21,325 nt of DNA, taken from IMG/VR virus record IMGVR_UViG_3300010885_001363, positions 1 through 21,325 of that record, one strand, 5' to 3'. Source of the stretch: a virus. Every line of letters starts with the position of its first letter. Position 1 is the stretch's first letter. The position numbers were made by a program, and so were the translations under genes. This document shows, one piece after another, positions 5,677-12,712 of the stretch. The notes below the pieces were generated by a model. The model searched no databases and was not told the origin of the DNA. It saw only the letters and a program-made list of their open reading frames with translations.

Positions 5677-5807
5677 TTGCCTTGACCTCGTAGTTGTTTG
5701 CGGCCATGGTTGGCAAGACTGCGCTTGCCTTGGCCTTGTTTGGTGCGTTTGGGGGGACCAGCGCGATGGGTAACGGCGCCAGTCCCGATCTTGCTCTTAA
5801 CAGCCAT
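5673..5807 (-). CDS. Small basic phage protein, 44 aa
   Basis: A 44-residue protein starting MAVKSKIGTGAVTHRAGPPK and continuing with RTKQGQGKRS, NHGRK and RGQGK at the end. MAVKSK followed by a G-x-V-x-H-R-x-GPPKxTxQG pattern is familiar to me from many cyanophage and marine phage genomes as a tiny hypothetical protein. It has no hydrophobic residue cluster and no acidic residue, so it is extremely basic and probably disordered or RNA/DNA/ribosome-binding; the role is unknown. Both junctions overlap: TGATG with the gene before it and GTGA with the gene after it. That pattern, plus the recognisable start, supports a real gene despite its size. Confidence 0.77.
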   Translation of the reverse strand: MAVKSKIGTGAVTHRAGPPKRTKQGQGKRSLANHGRKQLRGQGK

Positions 5808-6112
5808 CAGACGGTGACCCAGGGTAGGCCAGCCGCCTTGGTAGGAGCGGCCTGTTCATCCAGTTGGGCTTGCAGGGCAGCCTCGATCGCAGGCACGTCC
5901 AGCTTGGCTTGGGTCCAGCCGATCACCAGCTCAGGTGTCAGGTCAGCGTAGGGGATCACGTCGCCTTCGGGCTGCTCTAGGCCGATGGAGCCATAGGCAG
6001 AGCTGGCGTAGGTGCCGTCGTTGGCGGAGAGGGTCCAGTGAGCGTTGAAGACAATGCCGTCCACTGTGGTGTGTTCGAGGTTGGCGATGGCCCAGGAAAA
6101 TGTGGTGGTCAT
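5807..6112 (-). CDS. Conserved phage protein downstream of tail fibre (DUF7936-like), 101 aa
   Basis: Starts MTTTFSWAIANLEHTTVDGI, then VFNAHWTLSANDGTYASSAYG, PYADLTPELVIGWTQAKLD, AIEAALQAQLDEQ and a C-terminal GLPW. This matches a phage family with TFSWxIANxEH near the start, AHWxxxAxDGxYxxSxYG in the middle, and a helix VxGWxxxKLD...IEAxLxAQI. I recall it as DUF7936 in cyanophages, with moderate certainty. No enzymatic motif is seen; the fold is likely a small beta sheet followed by helices. It lies 5 nt after the tail fibre gene, so an association with fibre or baseplate is a reasonable guess. GC-rich codons resemble those of the structural genes. Confidence 0.75.
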   Translation of the reverse strand: MTTTFSWAIANLEHTTVDGIVFNAHWTLSANDGTYASSAYGSIGLEQPEGDVIPYADLTPELVIGWTQAKLDVPAIEAALQAQLDEQAAPTKAAGLPWVTV

Positions 6113-6117
6113 GGTGC

Positions 6118-8607
6118 TTAACTCAGGCGATAGGAAACAAAGGTGTTGGCAGCAGTTCGCCGTGAAGCAAACCGCGCTGATGCACCGATGGCAATAGTGC
6201 CGCTGCCGACGATGGTATGGTCAGTGCCAGCGTCAACGGTGCAGATGCCAGCGCCAGTGTTGATTATTGACCATTCAAAAGTCATGTTGGTGTAGATGCC
6301 GCTGAAGCCACCCTCGGTTAAGGTGCCTGTCGGCAGCGTAAGTGTTGCAACAGCGCCGGTGTAAGTGATAATGCCTGTCTTGAGATTAGCAACGGTCAGC
6401 GTTGCAGCAGCAGCGTAAGTAGCAGGAGCTGCTTGGTTGTAACACTGGACTCCATCATTGGTGATGCGGAAACGCTCTGAAGAAGAACTACTACCATCTA
6501 AGGTTGTCGAAAAAACAAGCCTGCCAGGCATGTCGAAAACACCAGGGGTGCCATCAACAACAGAACTTATGGATGCACCTGTTCGATAAGAACTAGCGCC
6601 ATCTGCGCCAGCAAAATTAATAATTCCAAGAGAATCACCACTGGCAACAATTGTAAAGCCGCCTGCGGTTGTACTGCGAGATTTGTAAAGTCCAAGAGAA
6701 GGACCAGTGGTACCAGCGGAGAAGTTGCCTAGATTTAAGTTTGCTTCTGCGCTTGTCCCTGGTGATGCGATATTTATTCGCGCCGATGCTGCGCCTGTCC
6801 ACTGTGAAGATGTACCATAAAAAATCCGACTGTTGCCATCAATGCGGGTAACTTCACTGCCGCCCGTGCTGATGGCCACCTGATCAGCACCAGGGCTGTA
6901 GATGCCGGTATTGAGGTCACCTGATACGGCAATGCCCGGCAGTGCTGCGGTGCCTGCTGTGACGGCCAAGACGCCGGTCATGGTGTCACCGGCCTTTAGC
7001 ACGTTGCTGGATGCCGCTCCAGTCAGTGCTGCGGTGATGGTGCCTGCGGTGAAGTTACCAGACTCATCACGCGCCACGATCGCGCTTGCCGTGTTGGCGC
7101 TGGCGGCTGTGGTGGCTGAGTTGCTGACCTTACCTGCTGTGGCGATGGTTGCCAATTTGGTGTCAACAATTGCTGCACTTGCATTCACGTCTGCATCAAC
7201 AATAACCCCAGCAGCAATAGCGGTTGCATTGCCAACACTGGTAACATCACCGGTTAGGTTGGCGTTGGTGGTAACAGTTGAAGCATTACCGGTTAGGGAT
7301 GCCGTAATCGTACCAGCACTGAAGTTACCACTAGCATCCCTTGCGACTATTGCCGATGCAGTGTTAGCGTTGGTTGCAGTAGTAGCACTGTTGCTGACCT
7401 TACCAGCGGTGGCGATGGTGGCTAGTTTGGTGTCAACGATCGCAGCAGATGCGTTGATGTCTCCGTCAAGGATTGTGCCATCAAGAATCATTGTGCTGGT
7501 GACAGTGCCAGTATCACCCGTAGTGACAACGGTGCCAGTAACATTGGGCAGCGTGATGGTGCGATCAGCTGTCGGATCCACCACGGCAAGGGCGGTTTCA
7601 AATCCATCAGCAGTGGCTCCTTCAAACGTAAGGCTGCCCGCAGTGCCGATCTCCAGGTTGCCTGTCATCGTACCCCCCGACTTAGGCAGGGCAGCCGTAG
7701 CAGTGTTAGTAGCACTGATGGCCACATCATAAGCAGCCCTCACCGAGTTAGGGGTGGCTGCCGACGCGGTGCTGGTACTGATCACGCTATCGGTCAACAG
7801 CGTGATGCCATAGTTAACAAGTGTTGCTTGCTGTTGGGCACCAGCAAAAACAATTGCACCGGTCATCGTACCACCGGCCTTAGGCAGGGCTGCGTTGGCG
7901 GTGGTGTTGGCCGTGTTGGCAGTGCTTTGGGCCGCATCAGCAGCGTCCTTAGCCACCTTCACAGCAGCAGGAGTGGCAGCAGTGGTGGTGCTGGTACTGG
8001 CAGCACTGTCAGTGAGCTGGACAATGTTCTTGGTGCTGGTGGTGGCAGTAGGTTGACCAGCAGCAAACGTGATGTTGCCGGTCATTGTCCCACCAGTCTT
8101 TAGCAAAGCCAGTCCTGCTGCGCCTGCCCCTACGGCATCTACATACTGCTTGGTGGCAGCCTGGAGGTTTGTGGATGGGTCTGCGGGCAGGACGATAGCA
8201 CCCGTCATGGTGCCGCCTGCCTTAGGTAGGGCAGCGTTGGCGGTTGCCGTGGTAGCAATACCGGCAATATCTACATCAGTAATGTAATCACCAAGGTCAT
8301 TATAGACTTCTTGGATAAGATTAATAGCTTGATTAAAGTTTTCATTCAGATCAGACGACCTGATGGTGGAACCTTGGGAAATCGTCGTTGCAAGTTGAGT
8401 ATCATCGGTTTCCCGAAAGATGTCAATGTCTGCTCCATTTGCAGGTGCTGTCAGAAATTGAATCTGATTGCTACTAACAAAAACAAAGGAAGTTGTCAGA
8501 GTACCATTGATGGAGGCCCGAATCTCTGAGTTCTTAAGAAAGCTGAAGGTGATCGAAAAAATGGACGTAGAACCATTGCCTACATAGGCAGTGCGTGTAT
8601 TTTCCAT
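6118..8607 (-). CDS. Tail fibre protein with T7 gp17-type N-terminus, 829 aa
   Basis: Host-recognition fibre. Residues 1 to about 105 match the T7 tail fibre N-terminal domain that attaches to the tail (MENTRTAYVGNGST, ASINGT, IDIFRETDDTQLATTISQGS, DLNENFNQ, LIQEVYND). Residues 126-320 hold four copies of a collar-fibre repeat (LPKAGGTMTGAI type, GGTMTG at 131, 172, 245 and 311) and a fifth, KAGDTMTG, lies at 538-545. Two 59-residue near-identical segments lie at 385-443 and 475-533. The C-terminal part (about 560-829) is Ser/Gly/Thr-rich beta structure with ERFRITNDGV; the last 100 residues probably contact the receptor. T7 gp17 is 553 residues; this one is longer through the repeats. It has no chaperone peptidase triad that I can see. 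It ends 5 nt before the next gene. Confidence 0.92.
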   Translation of the reverse strand: MENTRTAYVGNGSTSIFSITFSFLKNSEIRASINGTLTTSFVFVSSNQIQFLTAPANGADIDIFRETDDTQLATTISQGSTIRSSDLNENFNQAINLIQEVYNDLGDYITDVDIAGIATTATANAALPKAGGTMTGAIVLPADPSTNLQAATKQYVDAVGAGAAGLALLKTGGTMTGNITFAAGQPTATTSTKNIVQLTDSAASTSTTTAATPAAVKVAKDAADAAQSTANTANTTANAALPKAGGTMTGAIVFAGAQQQATLVNYGITLLTDSVISTSTASAATPNSVRAAYDVAISATNTATAALPKSGGTMTGNLEIGTAGSLTFEGATADGFETALAVVDPTADRTITLPNVTGTVVTTGDTGTVTSTMILDGTILDGDINASAAIVDTKLATIATAGKVSNSATTATNANTASAIVARDASGNFSAGTITASLTGNASTVTTNANLTGDVTSVGNATAIAAGVIVDADVNASAAIVDTKLATIATAGKVSNSATTAASANTASAIVARDESGNFTAGTITAALTGAASSNVLKAGDTMTGVLAVTAGTAALPGIAVSGDLNTGIYSPGADQVAISTGGSEVTRIDGNSRIFYGTSSQWTGAASARINIASPGTSAEANLNLGNFSAGTTGPSLGLYKSRSTTAGGFTIVASGDSLGIINFAGADGASSYRTGASISSVVDGTPGVFDMPGRLVFSTTLDGSSSSSERFRITNDGVQCYNQAAPATYAAAATLTVANLKTGIITYTGAVATLTLPTGTLTEGGFSGIYTNMTFEWSIINTGAGICTVDAGTDHTIVGSGTIAIGASARFASRRTAANTFVSYRLS
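7009..7455 (-). repeat. Two 59-codon repeats within the tail fibre gene
   Basis: The segments 7279-7455 and 7009-7185 encode almost the same 59 residues (NASAAIVDTKLATIATAGKV onward), 270 bp apart. The proteins differ mainly by TNA to ASA, A to E after VARD, and S to T or A changes; the DNA is more diverged at third positions. They are an internal duplication able to support length variation of the shaft. Confidence 0.85.
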
Positions 8608-8613
8608 GTGTTG

Positions 8614-11600
8614 TTACTTGGCGTATTTAAGAATTTCGGAGAAGTCCTGCTCAGGCTGTTGGGTTTGTGGTTTTTTTGCACTTTGCTGTTGTTGTTTGGC
8701 ACTGTAGGCGCCCATGTCAATGTTCTGACCTTCCTTACGAGCCTTGAAGACTGCTTCTGCATAGGCAGCACTGTTGCCTTCAAGTTTGTCGTATGCACGA
8801 TCACGACTGCTTTGCCAGATGCGTTGGATCTCCTGGTAGTACCGAGGGGTTTGCTTTGGATTACCATCCACAATCTCTCGATTGCCCCAAGCTTTCACGT
8901 CCTCCTTGTACCACGATTGCTTCCGTAGTGCATCCAACTCTTCCCTAAGGCCATTCTTTGACATCTCCATACGGATGTCATGCTTCCACTGGGCCTTCAT
9001 CTCAACTCCATTAGGATCCTTCTTCAAGGTATCACCCCATGTGAAGCGGGCTGCCATCAGCATCCGAGCCACTGGATCCTTGTTGTCAGGAGAGGTTTCA
9101 AATGGAATTGAGCTGTTCCAAATACCACCCACAGGATTCCTCATGGGTTTGCCGGTGAGAACATCAATGACTTCTGGATATGTATTGCGGATGCCAGGAA
9201 GAGCACTTTGCCATACTTTGTCCAGTTCTGTTTCAAACTCACGAGCATACGGGTCAAAGGCATTGGCAAACTGTTTGCGAATACCAGCAAGACCCAACAT
9301 GTTGTTTGCTGTGCTGCCAAGGATTCTGGTAAGGTTGGCTTCGTTGTAGTTGGAGGTATCAATGAGACCGCCAAGAGCGGCAAGTCCTTGGAAGTAGCTT
9401 TTTTCCGTAAGACTACCAGTAATGGAAAGCTGAAGTTGACCTTTGAGACGATCCACCATATCAGCAGGAGCCACATTGGCCAGGGCTGACATGTCGGCAC
9501 AGAACGCTAGGATGTTGGAAAGAGGCTCCAAGGTGTTGTAGGAGATCCACTTGTCACCAACCTTCAGGGAACGTGACCTGATGCCAGCATCTTGCCAGCG
9601 TTTGCGCTCTTTTGGATCAATCGGTGTGTTGCCAGTGATGTTGCCACTAAGAGCCAAACCAAAACCAGCTGCAACAGTCATCGCTCCGATCGCTTCCCGA
9701 CCCTCGTATTCAGCCACCCGAAGGGCATCACCAGAAGCCTTCACAGCTTGGTATTCACCAAGAAAACGTGCAAGGATAGGGGTGTGCTCAAGTTGATAAC
9801 CAAGGATGTTGGCAGGAGTCCTTAGGAATGGTACGGCTAACTTTCCTACTTTTGTAAGGGAAAGGAAGCGGTTGAGGGTGTTGATCAGTTCACCAGGATC
9901 ATTTTGAAAGGTTCCAATCTCAGCGTAAGTCTGGAGGCCCTTATCAAGAATCTTTCCTGTTTGTGGATCAATGTAGGTGGAATACTTAGCCAGATACTCT
10001 TTGGAAAGCTTTTCCACATCCAAAGGATTCTTGGCTTCCGTCATGGCATGATACATGGACTGCTCAGCAATCCGTTGGCGAGCAATGATGGTTTTGAATC
10101 CATCATCCATACTCATCATCAATTTGCTTGGATAATCCAATGCTTGTGCAAAGTGATAATGGGCCTTTGCAAAACCAACCGTCAACTCTTCCATGCTGTC
10201 TGGCTTAGCCATTTTTCCAAGCAACTCAAGATTTGCTAGGACTTCTGCGTTTTGCACAACCCGGTGTGGGCTCCAGGAGGCTGGAATGCCTGTTTCCCAA
10301 GTCCGTGCTGCTACCTGCCATGCTTCGTGGGTACTGCCCATGATTGCATGAAAACCGGCCATGCCTGCTCGGAATAGGGCTGGATCACCAGTGAATGCAC
10401 CTTTCAATGCAATGCTGGTTGGAGCTTCCACCACCCGATACACAGAACTTAGGTTACGGATGATGGTCTTGGTGTTAGACAAGATGCTGTTGTAAAAGAT
10501 GCTCATCTGGGTAGTGCCCATACTACGCAGGGCTGTTCCCATGAAGGAAGCAGTCTTGGTAGGATCACCACCAGCAAGGACCATGGCTCTCACCATAGCT
10601 CTCATCTGATCAATTGCTTCTGGATCACCCTTTCGATACAATCCTTGAACCTTAGCAGCCCACGCACGAAGGGTGCGAGTGGTTAGCTCATCATCCTCCT
10701 CAAACTTCCGCATGACATCTGCGGCTGTCCCAGGTTCCAACACGGTCTTGAGGTTGATCTTCTGGGCATTAAGACTGCCACCATAGAAGTTGGCACCCCA
10801 CTTGTGCATCTCCAGAAAGCCAACAAGGCGATCCGTCATCCGTTCAAAGGCATTGCCTCCGATCAGATGCTTCATGTCTTGCTCTTCAAAGTCGTTGGCA
10901 AGCTTATGGATTTGCTCAGCCGTATCAACGATGTGTGCTTTCAGGGCAACAAGACCTTCTGCGGTGGGGATGTCCCTGGCAAACTTGTCAGTTCCCAGCG
11001 TACCACCAGCAGTCTTCATAATGCGTTCAGCAAAATCACCAGGAGTGATCTGAACATCATCAGCAGTCTTCAGTGCGTTGGTGATGGCATCAAACACCAC
11101 AGCAGCCTTACGTGCAATCTCATCCACCGTCATCCCAAGTGCTTTGGAGACGCTGCGGAAATCAATGTCACGTTCTGACTTCTGAACAAGCTTCTTGATA
11201 CCCAATTCATCTGTTGCCAGAATCTTGTGTTGGGCATCCGTCAAACCTCTGGCACCGTTTACCGACACCTTACGACCAGGAACAAAGGGTGAATCATCAA
11301 GATGACCAAACCTTGGATCCTCGGCCATGCCTTGGGTAACGACCTGATCATTGATGTTGCTAGTTTTGTTGCTGGATTCTGTTTCCCAAGTCTCATACTT
11401 GGCGGTGTCATCAGCAGACTTCAGGATGATGTTGTCCAGGTCCTCTTGGCGAGCCATGACATCATCCAGTTCCCCTTGCAGTCCCTTGGCAACTTCATCT
11501 TCGGGGTCCAAGCCCTGAAGCCTTTGGGTAAGGCTCTGCTCTTTGGTAAGGAGTTGGTTCATCTCAACTTGCCTAGCATCCGTCCAACGAACCCTTTCGG

Positions 11601-12633
11601 CTTCCTGGGATGCTTTGGATGCCACAGCTGCTACGTCTGTTTCCTCTTTGAATGTCTTCACACCAGCGGCCAGTGCTTCCTCCTTTGGTTTGCCTACTGA
11701 GAGAGCTGCCTGAGCCGCCTTACGGGCTGGAATCAGAGCAGCCAGGGCATTGCCTGCAAAGTTCAGAGGACCGCCTTCCAGGGCACTCAGGAGTATGTTC
11801 AGGGCGGCTGGGTTTCCTTCCTTGGTTGCCAGAGCCAACAGCATGTTCTGTTGATACTGGACAGGAACCATACTTTTGATGGCGGCACTCAGGTTACCAT
11901 CACGAGCATCCGTAAGGAGGATGTCTGCAATGGCACCAGGAACCAACCCATCCAAAGCAAGGCGCTTGGTCTGGGCACCAACCTTGGCAAGACCCTTCAC
12001 ACCAGCAGAAATAGGACCACCACCAAGCTTACCACCAGGCAGATACTTGGCAGCCATACGCATACCAACGGCAAACGTAAGCAGCTTACTTGCCGCCTGA
12101 CCTATTTCGGTCTTAGGAGCAGTGGTGAATGAATAGGCAGCATTGATGTACTCGTCTGGTTTGTTAGGATCTTCTCCTTTTGGAATAGGCTTACCAGTAA
12201 CCGTCAGAGCTTTTGCCTTGACGTAATCACCAAGCAAATCAGCCTTATTGGCTATCTGTTCAGGAATAGCAGACAGGCCCTTTCCAACTACTCGGATGGC
12301 CTCGGCACCAAACCCAGTATCAGCATCAACTTGCTTCTGAAGTTTTTTGTTGAACGTATCAGCCTTTTGTTGTTGGAGTTGTGCTGTTCCCTTTCCACCA
12401 ATCGCATCAATCAGCGGATCCAATGGACGGGCCTTGCTGATGGTGTCAAGCGGATTCACAAAACGTGCATCCTTCTTTGCCTTAGCAGCAGTTTCTGTTG
12501 CTTGCTGTTTTTGCTTCTGTTGCGCTGCTGCTTTGGCTTTGGCATCAGCAGCAGCTTTTTCCGCAGCCTGCTTCTGCTTGACGTAAGCTACGTCATCAAG
12601 AGGTGTATCTGGACCCAAGATGTAATCAGACAT
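8614..12633 (-). CDS. Internal virion protein D (T7 gp16-like), 1339 aa
   Basis: By place and size (T7 gp16 is 1318 residues) this is the large ejection protein that enters the cell envelope and helps draw in the genome. The N-terminus has a charged Ala/Lys/Gln coiled coil (about residues 15-57, KQAAEKAAADAKAKAAAQQK). Gly/Ala-rich stretches near 180-280 (LLTFAVGMRMAAKYLPGGKL, NALAALIPARKA) may be membrane-active. A well-conserved looking region near 950-1050 includes FLRTPANILGYQLE and GFGLALSGNITGNTP. I see no transglycosylase motif, whereas T7 gp16 has one at its N-terminus; a hydrolase-like domain is in the upstream gp15-like protein instead. A strong Shine-Dalgarno precedes the ATG, after a 79-nt gap. 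Confidence 0.85.
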   Translation of the reverse strand: MSDYILGPDTPLDDVAYVKQKQAAEKAAADAKAKAAAQQKQKQQATETAAKAKKDARFVNPLDTISKARPLDPLIDAIGGKGTAQLQQQKADTFNKKLQKQVDADTGFGAEAIRVVGKGLSAIPEQIANKADLLGDYVKAKALTVTGKPIPKGEDPNKPDEYINAAYSFTTAPKTEIGQAASKLLTFAVGMRMAAKYLPGGKLGGGPISAGVKGLAKVGAQTKRLALDGLVPGAIADILLTDARDGNLSAAIKSMVPVQYQQNMLLALATKEGNPAALNILLSALEGGPLNFAGNALAALIPARKAAQAALSVGKPKEEALAAGVKTFKEETDVAAVASKASQEAERVRWTDARQVEMNQLLTKEQSLTQRLQGLDPEDEVAKGLQGELDDVMARQEDLDNIILKSADDTAKYETWETESSNKTSNINDQVVTQGMAEDPRFGHLDDSPFVPGRKVSVNGARGLTDAQHKILATDELGIKKLVQKSERDIDFRSVSKALGMTVDEIARKAAVVFDAITNALKTADDVQITPGDFAERIMKTAGGTLGTDKFARDIPTAEGLVALKAHIVDTAEQIHKLANDFEEQDMKHLIGGNAFERMTDRLVGFLEMHKWGANFYGGSLNAQKINLKTVLEPGTAADVMRKFEEDDELTTRTLRAWAAKVQGLYRKGDPEAIDQMRAMVRAMVLAGGDPTKTASFMGTALRSMGTTQMSIFYNSILSNTKTIIRNLSSVYRVVEAPTSIALKGAFTGDPALFRAGMAGFHAIMGSTHEAWQVAARTWETGIPASWSPHRVVQNAEVLANLELLGKMAKPDSMEELTVGFAKAHYHFAQALDYPSKLMMSMDDGFKTIIARQRIAEQSMYHAMTEAKNPLDVEKLSKEYLAKYSTYIDPQTGKILDKGLQTYAEIGTFQNDPGELINTLNRFLSLTKVGKLAVPFLRTPANILGYQLEHTPILARFLGEYQAVKASGDALRVAEYEGREAIGAMTVAAGFGLALSGNITGNTPIDPKERKRWQDAGIRSRSLKVGDKWISYNTLEPLSNILAFCADMSALANVAPADMVDRLKGQLQLSITGSLTEKSYFQGLAALGGLIDTSNYNEANLTRILGSTANNMLGLAGIRKQFANAFDPYAREFETELDKVWQSALPGIRNTYPEVIDVLTGKPMRNPVGGIWNSSIPFETSPDNKDPVARMLMAARFTWGDTLKKDPNGVEMKAQWKHDIRMEMSKNGLREELDALRKQSWYKEDVKAWGNREIVDGNPKQTPRYYQEIQRIWQSSRDRAYDKLEGNSAAYAEAVFKARKEGQNIDMGAYSAKQQQQSAKKPQTQQPEQDFSEILKYAK

Positions 12634-12640
12634 GATGTTT

Positions 12641-12647
12641 CCCCCTC
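12641..12647 (-). promoter_or_regulatory. Strong Shine-Dalgarno for the gp16-like gene
   Basis: In the transcript sense GAGGGGG lies 7 nt before the ATG at 12633. Most other starts in this window lack a clear site and rely on overlap with the gene before, so this one stands out. It supports the chosen start of the 1339-aa protein. Confidence 0.7.
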
Positions 12648-12690
12648 AAGGGATATTGTGAATAGTTTTGAGGAGGAACCAACCACGCAT
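12646..12690 (-). other. 14-codon open frame leading into the gp16-like gene
   Basis: A minus-strand ATG at 12690, with AGGA 8 nt upstream, opens MRGWFLLKTIHNIP and stops at 12646, within the Shine-Dalgarno of the gp16-like gene. It could act as a leader whose translation opens the downstream site, or be chance. Inverted AGGAAC/GTTCCT arms around its start could form a weak hairpin. Confidence 0.25.
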
Positions 12691-12712
12691 GATTAGTTCC
12701 TGTGATCCTCGG

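Noticed and set aside
6902-7732. Long plus-strand open frame of 276 codons
   Set aside because: It is antisense to the tail fibre repeats; the Ala/Val-rich product mirrors Ala/Thr-rich codons of the fibre and has no recognisable motif.
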